A stretch of DNA of 64,000 nucleotides, taken from NCBI RefSeq assembly GCF_021341665.1, contig NZ_JAJTTH010000002.1:434001-498000 (forward strand), read 5' to 3'. This document shows positions 45,432 to 54,293 of the stretch, one piece after another. The translations under genes and the position numbers were made by a program. The notes under the pieces were generated by a model, which did not search any database, was not told the origin of the DNA, and saw only the letters and a program-made list of their open reading frames with translations. How positions within the stretch are numbered: the stretch's first letter is position 1; the number at the start of each line of letters is the position of its first letter. The DNA comes from Pseudomonas sp. Au-Pse12 (GTDB lineage Bacteria; Pseudomonadota; Gammaproteobacteria; Pseudomonadales; Pseudomonadaceae).

Positions 45432-46490
45432 ATGCCTTTTCTGTACCGCCTCCGGATGACCCTGTCGATGCCCACCGCCCGTCACGTTTTGCACTTGATC
45501 GCCCTGAGCCTGCTGCTCGCTGGCGGCAGCCAGGCCGCTGCCGCCCCCGCCTGCCCGTCCAGCGACCTGAAAACCTTTGTCCAGGCCTTTGCCAGCAGCG
45601 CGGACCTGCAGCAGGCATTCAGCGCCACGCCACTGGTCGAGCAACGGCCGGTCACCGACGACCGTGGCCGGGAAGTGACCGCGCGCTACAAGCTCACGGG
45701 CGACACCCGTCACCTGCTGGCCCTGCTCGACCCCAAGGCCCAGGCCGAAGCGGGCCTGCAAACCTTCTGGGAAGGCCAGACCCTGGTGGTCAACGACCCA
45801 ATGGGCGACACCGTGCAGGCCTTCGTCTTTGAACAAGGCGCCTGCTGGCAACTGGTGCGCGTCGAGCAGTGGTCCATGAATGAACTGCTCACACGCAACG
45901 CCCCGGCCGGCGAAAGCGCCTTGCAGCGGCAGATGCGCAAGGCCGACCTGTTCCTCGGCTACGGCGGACGCGAGCAGTACCCACTGACTGCGTACTTCTT
46001 CGAACTCGGGCAGCGGATTCTGCTGGATGCCGCCCGCCACGGTTCGCCCGTAGCCGCGGTGCAGGCGGTCAGCCTGGGCTATTCGGGCATGGCCCCGTCG
46101 CTCAAGCCGGGGGAGCCGGAAGAACTGTTGCAGCCCTACGCCAAGACCGATGCCGAAGCGGCGCTGATGCTGTCCATGTATTACTGCGACCCCCTCGCCG
46201 ACGGCTCCGTCACCGAGTGCCAGCAGCCGCGCAAGTCCGAAGACCTGGTGCTACGAACCGCCCGAGAGCTGGATTCGGCCACCGCCTATTACTACCTGGG
46301 CAGCGGCTATGCCGAAGGCAAATGGGGCACTGCCGACCCACCCAGAGCGCTGGCCTGTTACCAGGAAGCGATCAAGCGCGGCGACCTGAACAGCCTCTGG
46401 CCCCTGACCTGGTGGACCCAAAAGCACCAGACGCCGGCCAGCGGCGCCCAGTGCCTGGAGCCCTCGGCGCCTGCCCAGGCAGGGAGCTGA
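45432..46490 (+). CDS. Exported Sel1/TPR-like protein of unknown function
   Basis: A 352-residue protein with a signal (VLHLIALSLLLAGGSQAAAA). The mature part begins CPSSDLKTFVQAFASSADLQQAF and ends with repeat-like helices (DSATAYYYLGSGYAEGKWGT, DPPRALACYQEAIKRGDLNS) that resemble Sel1 or TPR units. Other possible starts are 45456 and 45468; none has a clear ribosome site. It lies 13 bases after the 146-residue gene and probably belongs to the same unit. Confidence 0.7.
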   Translation: MPFLYRLRMTLSMPTARHVLHLIALSLLLAGGSQAAAAPACPSSDLKTFVQAFASSADLQQAFSATPLVEQRPVTDDRGREVTARYKLTGDTRHLLALLDPKAQAEAGLQTFWEGQTLVVNDPMGDTVQAFVFEQGACWQLVRVEQWSMNELLTRNAPAGESALQRQMRKADLFLGYGGREQYPLTAYFFELGQRILLDAARHGSPVAAVQAVSLGYSGMAPSLKPGEPEELLQPYAKTDAEAALMLSMYYCDPLADGSVTECQQPRKSEDLVLRTARELDSATAYYYLGSGYAEGKWGTADPPRALACYQEAIKRGDLNSLWPLTWWTQKHQTPASGAQCLEPSAPAQAGS

Positions 46491-46499
46491 GCCCGCTTC

Positions 46500-46528
46500 T
46501 TGACGCTTTTTAACAAAATCCCCATAGC
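46500..46528 (+). promoter_or_regulatory. Weak candidate promoter upstream of the DUF418 unit
   Basis: TTGACG (46500-46505), a 17-base spacer and CATAGC (46523-46528). The -35 is good and the -10 poor. It would serve the small ORF at 46587 and the DUF418 gene. Confidence 0.3.
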
Positions 46529-46586
46529 CCATGGGTGGCCAGATCGGGTTAATTGAGCCCTCGCTCAACCGTTCCAGAGGCCTCCC

Positions 46587-46649
46587 ATGCGCGCCACCCC
46601 GTTGTCACCCACCAGAGCCCGGCCGCTGTTGCTGGCACACCGCAGATGA
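46587..46649 (+). CDS. Possible 20-residue upstream ORF coupled to the DUF418 gene
   Basis: ATG 46587 has AGAGG with a 6-base spacer. The 20-codon reading frame (starts MRATPLSPTR, Arg-rich) ends in TGA 46647-46649, overlapping ATG 46646 of the DUF418 gene as ATGA. The DUF418 ATG has no strong site of its own, so the small ORF may load it. Compare 44537-44581. Confidence 0.35.
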   Translation: MRATPLSPTRARPLLLAHRR

Positions 46650-47839
46650 GCCGCTCGCGGTCCGCGCCAGCGGCGCGCCTGGACCAGGTGGACGCCCTGC
46701 GCGGCTTCGCCCTGCTGGGCATCCTGGCGGTGAACATCTGGTCCTTCGCCGACCCGTACTACGCATCGCCGGTCAGCAACCCGGCCTATTCCAGCGGCCT
46801 TGATCACGCGGTCCGCTGGCTGGTGTCGATCCTCTTCGAGGCCAAGTTCTACCTGCTGTTTTCCTTCCTGTTCGGCTACAGCTTCACCCTGCAGATGGAC
46901 GCTGCGCAACGCTCGGGCGAACGCTTCGTGCCGCGCATGCTGCGTCGACAACTGGCCCTGCTGGCAATCGGTCTGGTCCACGGCGCGCTGCTGTTCCATG
47001 GCGAGATTCTCTCGCTGTACGCCGTGCTGGGGCTGGTCCTGCTGATGCTGCGCGGGTGGTCGGCGCGCTGGGCCACAGGCCTGGCGATCCTGTTGATCAC
47101 CGGCACTGCGCTGTTGTTCCTGCTGTTCGGCATCAGTCTGCTGGAGGCCGGCCTCTATACCGGCACCGCCGATGGCGAGCCGCTGCTCAAGGACCTCGCA
47201 CTGAGCGGTAGCGCCCTGCAAACCCTGGCCTACAACGCCTCGCACTGGCTGGAAACCGCAGCCGCGCTCTGGCTGTTGCAGGGCCCCAGTACCCTGGCGA
47301 TGTTTCTGCTGGGTTACGTGGCCGGGCGCAAACAACTCTTGGTGGCGCCCTACACCTTTGCACCGCGCCTGACACGGCGGCTGGCGCTGACCCTGCCGCT
47401 GGGCCTGGGGGGCGCTCTGCTCTACGGCTACTGGGCCGCCTATGCTCCCGGCGGCGGCCTGGAAATCATCGGGTACGGCATCAGTCAACTGACCGCGCCG
47501 CTGCTTGCGGCGAGCTACGCCATGCTCCTGCTCAAGTCCTTCGATTCAGCCCTGGGCCAGCGTCTGTGCCGCCGGTTGGCGCCGCTGGGGCGCATGTCCC
47601 TGAGCAACTACCTGCTGCAATCGCTGATCCTCAGCCTGCTGTTCACCGGTTACGGGCTGGGGCTGGTCAACCACTTGCCACTGCTGTGGATTCCACTCCT
47701 GGTGATCGCCATCTACCTGCTGCAGATGCAGCTCAGCGCCCTGTGGTTGCGCAGCCACCTGTACGGGCCTTGCGAATGGCTGCTGCGGGCCGTGACCATC
47801 GCGGCCTGGCCGAGCTGGCGCAAACGCCTGGCGGCCTAG
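46646..47839 (+). CDS. DUF418-family membrane protein
   Basis: A 397-residue protein with roughly eight to ten membrane helices. It opens LDQVDALRGFALLGILAVNI, the N-terminal D-x-L-R-G-x-A block of DUF418/YeiB-like proteins, and carries FLFGYSFTLQM early and LGRMSLSNYLLQSLILSLLF near the C-terminus, where the family places conserved polar residues in membrane. The role is unknown; the fold is related to acyltransferase 3-type proteins. It converges on a GNAT gene, overlapping it by 4 bases at the stops. Confidence 0.88.
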   Translation: MSRSRSAPAARLDQVDALRGFALLGILAVNIWSFADPYYASPVSNPAYSSGLDHAVRWLVSILFEAKFYLLFSFLFGYSFTLQMDAAQRSGERFVPRMLRRQLALLAIGLVHGALLFHGEILSLYAVLGLVLLMLRGWSARWATGLAILLITGTALLFLLFGISLLEAGLYTGTADGEPLLKDLALSGSALQTLAYNASHWLETAAALWLLQGPSTLAMFLLGYVAGRKQLLVAPYTFAPRLTRRLALTLPLGLGGALLYGYWAAYAPGGGLEIIGYGISQLTAPLLAASYAMLLLKSFDSALGQRLCRRLAPLGRMSLSNYLLQSLILSLLFTGYGLGLVNHLPLLWIPLLVIAIYLLQMQLSALWLRSHLYGPCEWLLRAVTIAAWPSWRKRLAA

Positions 47840-48369
47840 GCCAGGCGCAGGTACAGGTGGATGTCCTCGGGCTCGATCCGCAGCAGTTCCGGGTCCGGGC
47901 TTGCCAGAAGCTCGCAGCCCAGGCCGGTGTAGAAATCCACCGTGTGCCGCGACGGCGTGGCCGACACATACAGGCCCTGGCCGCCCAGCACCAAGGCCTG
48001 CTCCCGGGCCAGGGCAAACAGTTGCCGGCCCAGGCCAAGGCCGCGATAGCCCTGGCTCACGTGAAGGAATTTCAACTGCCGCAGGTCCAGCCCGGCACAG
48101 GCAATCGGCAGGCAATCCACCACCACCGCGGCCACCAGCGCCGGGCCGTCGAACACCCCGTACAACCAGCCACCGCGCTGGTAACACTGCTGCAAGATCA
48201 GCGCATCATGCTCGGCCTCGCCTTCCGGCCAGCCGTGCACCACCTCAGGTTGCTCGTAGCGCAGCAGTTGCCCGTCCTGCAGGCGGTAGAAGGCCTCGAT
48301 GACCTCGGCGCGGTCGATCCATTTGAACCGTGAAATATCGTCTTCGCCGAGCAAGCGCGAGTGCAGCAT
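47836..48369 (-). CDS. GNAT-family N-acetyltransferase
   Basis: A 177-residue acetyltransferase. The acetyl-CoA-binding loop is FLHVSQGYRGLGLGRQLFAL (Q/R-x-x-G-x-G/A pattern), followed by LGGQGLYVSATPSRHTVDFY and a Y-x-x-x-G-C motif. The substrate is not apparent. ATG 48369 was chosen because AGGAAC lies 8 bases upstream; the longer frame to 48423 has no such site. Its TAG and the DUF418 TAG share the palindrome CCTAGG. Confidence 0.87.
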   Translation of the reverse strand: MLHSRLLGEDDISRFKWIDRAEVIEAFYRLQDGQLLRYEQPEVVHGWPEGEAEHDALILQQCYQRGGWLYGVFDGPALVAAVVVDCLPIACAGLDLRQLKFLHVSQGYRGLGLGRQLFALAREQALVLGGQGLYVSATPSRHTVDFYTGLGCELLASPDPELLRIEPEDIHLYLRLA

Positions 48370-48569
48370 GGGAGCAGTTCCTGAGGCTGATAGGGCGGTT
48401 ACCAATGGACACAAGCTAATCATTTTTCTGCCCCTGGCGAACCGTTTATTCTATCCGCCGTCTGTTTATAGTCCGTTGCGTTTGGCCGATGGCATGACCG
48501 AACTCCCCCTCGCGATCCCCCTACGCAGCCAGGAACGGCTGGGGATCTTTCCCTGAACAAGGTTCAACC

Positions 48570-50189
48570 ATGCACCGCAGGAATCTCCTCAAAGCCTCCA
48601 TGGCCCTGGCGGCCTATACCGGCCTTTCGGCCAGCGGCCTGCTGGCCGCCCGGGCCTGGGCCGGCACCGCCGACGGCGAGGCCCAGGCCTTCGATTTCGA
48701 GCGCCTCAAGGCCCAGGCCAAGCAACTGGCGGGCAGCCCGTACGTGGACACCAAGCAGGTGTTGCCGCCGACCCTGGCGAAGATGACCCCGCAGAACTTC
48801 AACGCCATCCAGTACGACAGCCAGCACTCGCTGTGGAACGAACTGAAGGGGCAGCTGGACGTGCAGTTCTTTCACGTCGGCATGGGCTTCAAGCAACCGG
48901 TGCGCATGCACAGCGTCGACCCCAAGACCCGCCAGGCCCGGGAAGTGCACTTCCGTCCGGCGCTGTTCAACTACCAGAACTCCAGCGTCGACACCGCACA
49001 GCTCAAGGGCGACCTGGGCTTTGCCGGGTTCAAGCTGTTCAAGGCCCCGGAACTGGACAAGCACGACGTGGTGTCCTTCCTCGGTGCCAGCTACTTCCGC
49101 GCGGTGGATGCCACCGGCCAGTACGGCCTGTCGGCCCGGGGCCTGGCCATCGACACCTACGCCAAGCGCCGCGAAGAGTTTCCCGACTTCACCCAGTTCT
49201 GGTTCGAGACCCCGGACAAGGACAGCACCCGCTTCGTGGTCTACGCCCTGCTGGACTCGCCGAGCGCCACCGGCGCCTACCGTTTCGACATCGACTGCCA
49301 GGCCGAGCGCGTGGTGATGGCGGTCGACGCCCATGTCAATGCCCGCACCGCCATCGAGCAACTGGGCATTGCGCCGATGACCAGCATGTTCAGCTGCGGC
49401 ACCCATGAACGGCGCATGTGCGACACCATCCACCCGCAGATCCACGACTCCGACCGCCTGGCCATGTGGCGCGGCAATGGCGAGTGGATCTGCCGCCCGC
49501 TGAACAACCCGGCGAACCTGCAGTTCAATGCCTTCGCCGACAAGGACCCGAAAGGCTTCGGCCTGGTCCAGACCGACCACGAGTTCGCCAGCTATCAGGA
49601 CACCGTCGACTGGTACAGCCGCCGTCCGAGCCTGTGGGTCGAGCCCACCACGGCCTGGGGCGAAGGCAGCATCGACCTGCTGGAAATCCCCACCACCGGC
49701 GAAACCCTGGACAACATCGTGGCCTTCTGGACCCCGAAACAACCGGTGGCCGCCGGCGACTCGCTGAACTACGGCTACAAGCTCTACTGGAGCGCCTTGC
49801 CGCCGGTGGGCACGCCGTTGGCACGGGTGCACGCCACCCGCTCCGGCATGGGCGGTTTCGTCGAAGGCTGGGCCCCGGGCGAGCACTACCCGGAAGTCTG
49901 GGCGCGGCGCTTTGCCGTGGACTTCACCGGTGGCGGCCTCGACCGCCTGCCGCCGGGCACCGGTATCGAGCCGGTGGTCACCGCCTCCAACGGCCAGGTC
50001 AAGGATTTCAACGTACTGGTGCTGGACGAGATCAAGGGCTACCGCATCACCTTCGACTGGTTCCCCACCAACGACAGCGTCGAACCGGTGGAACTGCGGC
50101 TGTTCATCCGCACCAACGACCGCACCCTGAGCGAAACCTGGCTGTACCAGTACTTCCCGCCGGCACCGGACAAGCGCAAATACCCGTGA
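48570..50189 (+). CDS. opgD: Periplasmic glucans biosynthesis protein OpgD (MdoD)
   Basis: A 539-residue Tat-exported periplasmic protein. The twin-arginine signal is at the start ([18 protein letters not shown]) with cleavage near Ala31. The mature chain matches the OpgG/OpgD family ([52 protein letters not shown]). OpgD shapes the branching and length of osmoregulated periplasmic glucans, and family members have recently been found to be beta-1,2-glucanases. No opgGH lies nearby. A strong terminator follows. Confidence 0.94.
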   Translation: MHRRNLLKASMALAAYTGLSASGLLAARAWAGTADGEAQAFDFERLKAQAKQLAGSPYVDTKQVLPPTLAKMTPQNFNAIQYDSQHSLWNELKGQLDVQFFHVGMGFKQPVRMHSVDPKTRQAREVHFRPALFNYQNSSVDTAQLKGDLGFAGFKLFKAPELDKHDVVSFLGASYFRAVDATGQYGLSARGLAIDTYAKRREEFPDFTQFWFETPDKDSTRFVVYALLDSPSATGAYRFDIDCQAERVVMAVDAHVNARTAIEQLGIAPMTSMFSCGTHERRMCDTIHPQIHDSDRLAMWRGNGEWICRPLNNPANLQFNAFADKDPKGFGLVQTDHEFASYQDTVDWYSRRPSLWVEPTTAWGEGSIDLLEIPTTGETLDNIVAFWTPKQPVAAGDSLNYGYKLYWSALPPVGTPLARVHATRSGMGGFVEGWAPGEHYPEVWARRFAVDFTGGGLDRLPPGTGIEPVVTASNGQVKDFNVLVLDEIKGYRITFDWFPTNDSVEPVELRLFIRTNDRTLSETWLYQYFPPAPDKRKYP

Positions 50190-50224
50190 TTCAGCGCTGA
50201 GAGAGCCAGTCGCCACTTAAGATG

Positions 50225-50267
50225 CAAAAAAACGCCGCTTTATCTTGAGATAAAGCGGCGTTTTTTT
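50225..50267. terminator. Bidirectional terminator between opgD and the OYE gene
   Basis: A 14-base perfect stem, AACGCCGCTTTATC (50231-50244) and its complement (50249-50262) with a TTGA loop, has A-tract and T-tract on either side. It can stop both converging transcripts. Confidence 0.93.
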
Positions 50268-50278
50268 ATCCCCAGTCG

Positions 50279-51385
50279 CTAGTCGCGCAAGTCCGACTCG
50301 TGAATCGGCTGCTCCCTGTGGGTCGCCCGCTGGTACTGCGCCGGCCACGTCGCCTTGCGCCCGCCCAGGTCATCATCGGCATGCAGCGGCCAATAAGGAT
50401 CGCGCAACAGCTCACGGGCCAGAAAGATGATGTCCGCCTGGCAGGTACGCAGAATGTGCTCGGCCTGTGCCGGTTCGGTGATCAGCCCCACGGTGCCGGT
50501 GGCGATCCCCGACTCCTTGCGCACCCGCTCGGCAAAACGCGTCTGGTAACCCGGGCCGGTGGGAATCTCGGCATTGGCCGCGGTGCCGCCGGACGACACA
50601 TCGATCAGGTCCACCCCAAGATCCTTGAGGCGTCGCGCCAGTTCCACGGTCTCGTCCGGGTTCCAGCCGTCCTCCACCCAATCGGTGGCCGACACCCGCA
50701 CGAACAGCGGCAACGCTTCGGGCCAGACTTTTCGCACCGCCTCGGTCACTTGCAACACCAGGCGAATGCGATTTTCGAACGAACCGCCGTACTGGTCCTG
50801 ACGCTGGTTGCTCAAGGGCGACAGGAACTGGTGCAGCAAATAGCCATGGGCCGCATGCACTTCCACCACCTTGAAGCCAGCCACCAGGGCCCGTTTGGCG
50901 GCCGCGACAAAGGCCTGGATGATCTGGCCGATCTGCTCTTCGTCCAGCTGCGTGGGCGGCGTGTGCTGCGGGTCGAAGGCAATCCGCGAGGGCCCCACCG
51001 GCACCCAGCCGCCGTCTTCGGGCTTGATGCTGCCGGACTTGCCGAGCCAGGGCCGGTGAGTACTGGCCTTGCGTCCGGCATGGGCCAGCTGGATACCGGC
51101 CACGGCGCCCTGGGCGGTGATGAAGCGAGTGATGCGTTGCAGGGGCTCGATCTGCGCGTCGTTCCACAGCCCCAGGTCCTGGGCGGTGATCCGGCCCTCG
51201 GCGGTGACCGCCGTGGCCTCGGTGAAGATCAACCCGGCACCGCCGACGGCACGGCTGCCCAGGTGCACCAGGTGCCAGTCGTTGGCCAGCCCGTCCTGCG
51301 ACGAGTACTGGCACATGGGCGACACGGCGATGCGGTTGAGAAGGGTCAGTTGACGCAGGGTATAGGGTTCAAGCAGCAGACTCAT
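50279..51385 (-). CDS. Old Yellow Enzyme-type NADH:flavin oxidoreductase
   Basis: A 368-residue FMN-dependent ene-reductase of the YqjM/XenA-like class. Seen are the FMN-site LLNRIAVSPMCQYSS with Cys26-Gln-Tyr, GSRAVGGAGLIFTEATAV, the IQLAHAGRKAS block, VVEVHAAHGYLLHQFLSPLS with the conserved H-x-x-H pair, and NQRQDQYGGSFENRIRL. It reduces activated C=C bonds and may handle xenobiotics. ATG 51385 is preceded by GAGAGGTG. It starts 15 bases before the stop of the DUF6124-like gene on the same strand. Confidence 0.93.
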   Translation of the reverse strand: MSLLLEPYTLRQLTLLNRIAVSPMCQYSSQDGLANDWHLVHLGSRAVGGAGLIFTEATAVTAEGRITAQDLGLWNDAQIEPLQRITRFITAQGAVAGIQLAHAGRKASTHRPWLGKSGSIKPEDGGWVPVGPSRIAFDPQHTPPTQLDEEQIGQIIQAFVAAAKRALVAGFKVVEVHAAHGYLLHQFLSPLSNQRQDQYGGSFENRIRLVLQVTEAVRKVWPEALPLFVRVSATDWVEDGWNPDETVELARRLKDLGVDLIDVSSGGTAANAEIPTGPGYQTRFAERVRKESGIATGTVGLITEPAQAEHILRTCQADIIFLARELLRDPYWPLHADDDLGGRKATWPAQYQRATHREQPIHESDLRD

Positions 51386-51399
51386 GGGGCACCTCTCGG

Positions 51400-51978
51400 T
51401 CAATGGTCAGGCTCCAGGGTTCTGTTTGAACGGTCGACGAGTGACTGCGAAGTGAAGCGCCCGCCCCCGCGGGTAGAGGAATGACAAAAGGTCACAAGGC
51501 CAATCAGACAGTGCTTAGAGACTAGTCGACAACACTGCCGTCGGCTGGGTTCCTGACACGGCACCGGGCAAAAAACCTGTTGCACTGGCCGCTGCCAGCT
51601 AAGTGGGGCGCGGCGATTGCCATCGAGCAAGGCATCCACCACGCCACGGGCCATTTCCACGGAATGCACCAGCGACCAGATCAGGCCACGCTCAATGCCG
51701 CTGGCGTGTTCGGTGATTTCATCGGACACCTCCTCGGCGGCCTTGAGCAGCATGGACACATGAATCAATGCTTCTTCGGCACTGATGCCGGGGCGCACAG
51801 CGAAGGGGTTATCAGGGCCCGCAGGACCAGCGGCAGTGGGTTGCAGCGTCGCGATCAGCGAGCCCTCTACACCGATATTGGCCAGGGCATGGCGAACCCT
51901 TTCATTAGCCAGATCGTGGGCAGCATTACGACGGGAAGAAGGAGGGGAAACAGGCGGATCGGGGACTATCTTTTTCAT
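51400..51978 (-). CDS. DUF6124-like small protein with an unusual C-terminal tail
   Basis: A 192-residue open frame. The first 115 residues (MKKIVPDPPVSPPSSRRNAA, then a helical section ALIHVSMLLKAAEEVSDEIT and SVEMARGVVDALLDG) match the DUF6124/DUF3077-type Pseudomonas proteins, which usually end near such a motif. The last 70 residues (RRAPLSWQRPVQQ then cysteine- and serine-rich sequence) look like the reading of a different frame. A one-base shift near 51600 would reach TAG inside GCCCCACTTAG. GAGGAG precedes the ATG. Possible frameshift or recent run-on; function unknown. Confidence 0.6.
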   Translation of the reverse strand: MKKIVPDPPVSPPSSRRNAAHDLANERVRHALANIGVEGSLIATLQPTAAGPAGPDNPFAVRPGISAEEALIHVSMLLKAAEEVSDEITEHASGIERGLIWSLVHSVEMARGVVDALLDGNRRAPLSWQRPVQQVFCPVPCQEPSRRQCCRLVSKHCLIGLVTFCHSSTRGGGRFTSQSLVDRSNRTLEPDH

Positions 51979-52192
51979 GGTGTAGCTCCTCGACGATGAA
52001 GCCTCCACACCTAACGCTGCTAGACGTTTAAACAGGGTGGCGGCTGTACGCGGGCTAGCAGACCGGGTCGAGGAACCGGTGCGCCCGAAGGCGCCCCCAC
52101 GCACAGCCGCCATAACAGAACACAGCAGGCAGGAAAGCCAACTGGGCTCGCGGCAACATTTACGTGTCTTGGTAACAGGCTGCTAAACCCGA

Positions 52193-52210
52193 TCACTGAA
52201 CATTCAGTGA
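52193..52210. promoter_or_regulatory. Perfect 8-base dyad, possible operator
   Basis: TCACTGAA, CA, TTCAGTGA. It lies 215 bases upstream of the DUF6124-like start. Its symmetry fits a dimeric regulator site, but no adjacent regulator gene identifies one. Flanking GATC on each side is offset. Confidence 0.4.
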
Positions 52211-52371
52211 CGATCCGAGCCTAGTGAGCCGAATACCCAGCCGCAAGCGCCCGAGAGTGTCTCGGAACCCCCTTACAAAAGAAAGAGACATGCCGCCGAC
52301 AGGCTTTCCCAAAGTCTGGCAAAACCACCCACATCACTTACTGCCAATCAGTAAAGGACAAGCACTGTACT

Positions 52372-52478
52372 TGTGGCGAGGGAGCTTGCTCCCGTGGGAC
52401 CGGCCGGCGCTCCGGGGCGTAGCAGTCCCATTTTTGGGGCCGCTGCGCGCCCCAGCGGGAGCAAGCTCCCTCGCCACA
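52372..52478. repeat. REP-type inverted pair
   Basis: TGTGGCGAGGGAGCTTGCTC at 52372 faces its complement ending TCGCCACA at 52478, with perfect arms of about 22 bases; a second inner palindrome lies in the spacer. This is another fluorescens-group REP type, different from the TGTAGGAGC group. Confidence 0.88.
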
Positions 52479-52526
52479 GGTGATTTTTCGCTCACTCCAG
52501 CGTTGAGCTGATCGGCAGTACCCGCC

Positions 52527-54236
52527 TCAACGCGGTTCGATATGGGCAATCATCAACTGCACGGTTTCCTGGCCCCGGAACTCGTTGAGGTCGAGCTTGT
52601 AGGCCAGTTCCACCCAGCGGATGGTCGGGTTGGGCCAGACTTCACGGTCGATGCCGAAGGCGATGCCGTCCAGCTTCAGCGAGCCGCATTCGCTGCGCAG
52701 CACCACTTTCAGGTGGCGCTCGCCAACGATGCGCTGTTCCACCAGTTCGAACACGCCGTGGAACATCGGCTCGGGGAAGTGCTGGCCCCAGGGGCCGGCG
52801 TGGCGCAGGGCGCGGGCCAGTTCCAGGTGGAACTCTTCCACCGCCAGGGTGCCGTCCGACAGCAGGCGCCCGGTGAGGTCTTCTTCGCGCAGCTGGCGCC
52901 GCACTTCTTCGTCGAAGGCCTCGGCAAAGGCCGGGAAGTTCTGCTCCGGCAGCGACAGCCCGGCGGCCATGGCGTGGCCACCGAACTTGCTGATCAGTTG
53001 CGGATGGCGCGCGGCCACGGCGTCCAGGGCATCACGAATATGGAAACCCGGCACCGACCGCGCCGAGCCCTTGAGCATGCCCTCGCCGGCATCGGCAAAG
53101 GCAATGGTCGGCCGGTGGTAACGCTCTTTCAGGCGCGAGGCGAGAATCCCGATCACCCCCTGGTGCCAGTCGGCATCGAACAGGCACAGGCCGAACGGCA
53201 TGGATTCCACCGGCAGTTCCTTGAGCTGGGCCAAGGCCTCGCGCTGCATGCCCTGTTCGATGGATTTGCGGTCCTGGTTCAGCTCATCCAGCTGGGCGGC
53301 CATGGCGCGGGCCGCCGAGGCGTCGTCGCTGAGCAAGCATTCGATGCCCAGGCTCATGTCGTCCAGGCGCCCGGCAGCGTTGAGCCGCGGGCCGAGGATG
53401 AACCCCAGGTCGGTGGAGGTGATGCGCGAATGATCGCGCTTGGCCACTTCGAGAATCGCCTTGAGCCCCGGCCGGGCGCGACCGGCGCGAATCCGCTCCA
53501 GGCCCTGGTGCACCAGGATGCGGTTGTTGGCGTCCAGGGGCACCACGTCCGCCACGCTGCCCAGGGCCACCAGGTCCAGCAGCTCGCCGATATTCGGCTG
53601 CGGCCGGGTTTCATAGCGACCCAGGCTGCGCAGGCGCGCGCGCAGGGCCATCAGCACATAGAAGATCACCCCGACCCCGGCCAGGGCCTTGCTGGGGAAT
53701 TCGCAGCCCGGCTGGTTGGGGTTGACGATGGCGTCCGCCGCCGGCAGTTCATGGCCGGGCAAGTGGTGGTCGGTGACCAGCACTTGCAAGCCTGCAGCCT
53801 TGGCCGCGGCCACGCCTTCGACACTGGAGATGCCGTTGTCCACGGTAATCAGCAGTTGCGGCTCGCGCTGCAGGGCCACGGCGACGATTTCCGGGGTCAG
53901 GCCGTAGCCGTATTCGAAGCGGTTGGGCACCAGGTAATCGACATGGGCCGCGCCCAGCAGGCGCAGGCCCAGCAGCCCCACGGTGCTGGCGGTGGCGCCG
54001 TCGGCATCGAAGTCGCCGACGATGAGGATGCGCTGGCGCTGGTCCAGGGCGGTCACCAGCAAATCCACCGCGGCGTCGATGCCCTTGAGCTGCTGATACG
54101 GGATCAGCCGCGCCAGGCTCTTGTCCAACTCCTCCACCGACTGCACGCCCCGGGCGGCGTAGAGGCGGGTCAGCAGCGGCGGCAGGTCGCCGAGAAAGGG
54201 CAGGACGGCGGGCAACTCACGGGGTTCGATACGCAT
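52527..54236 (-). CDS. recJ: Single-stranded-DNA-specific 5'-3' exonuclease RecJ
   Basis: A 569-residue DHH-family nuclease used in RecF-pathway recombination, base excision and mismatch repair. Motif I is IVGDFDADGATAST, motif III is LVTDHHLPGHELPA with the name-giving Asp-His-His, and the DHHA1 region contains KFGGHAMAAGLSLPEQNF. The length is normal. The ATG begins MRIEPRELPAVL. yaeQ lies 58 bases upstream on the same strand, as in other Pseudomonas. Confidence 0.95.
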   Translation of the reverse strand: MRIEPRELPAVLPFLGDLPPLLTRLYAARGVQSVEELDKSLARLIPYQQLKGIDAAVDLLVTALDQRQRILIVGDFDADGATASTVGLLGLRLLGAAHVDYLVPNRFEYGYGLTPEIVAVALQREPQLLITVDNGISSVEGVAAAKAAGLQVLVTDHHLPGHELPAADAIVNPNQPGCEFPSKALAGVGVIFYVLMALRARLRSLGRYETRPQPNIGELLDLVALGSVADVVPLDANNRILVHQGLERIRAGRARPGLKAILEVAKRDHSRITSTDLGFILGPRLNAAGRLDDMSLGIECLLSDDASAARAMAAQLDELNQDRKSIEQGMQREALAQLKELPVESMPFGLCLFDADWHQGVIGILASRLKERYHRPTIAFADAGEGMLKGSARSVPGFHIRDALDAVAARHPQLISKFGGHAMAAGLSLPEQNFPAFAEAFDEEVRRQLREEDLTGRLLSDGTLAVEEFHLELARALRHAGPWGQHFPEPMFHGVFELVEQRIVGERHLKVVLRSECGSLKLDGIAFGIDREVWPNPTIRWVELAYKLDLNEFRGQETVQLMIAHIEPR

Positions 54237-54293
54237 GGGCTAACAGCAACTTCTCTTGGAGGACGGTGGATCGTTCAGGTACGGCGCGGGTGA

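Larger units (their letters stand above)
51979..52526. other. Intergenic region with an inverted repeat and REP pair
   Basis: The 548 bases between the DUF6124-like gene and recJ hold the perfect dyad at 52193-52210 and a REP-type pair at 52372-52478. Frames crossing it include the repeats and do not read as proteins. I see nothing else in it. Confidence 0.55.

Noticed and set aside
52224..52511. 95-residue frame upstream of recJ
   Set aside because: Much of it is a translated REP palindrome, and there is no convincing ribosome site.
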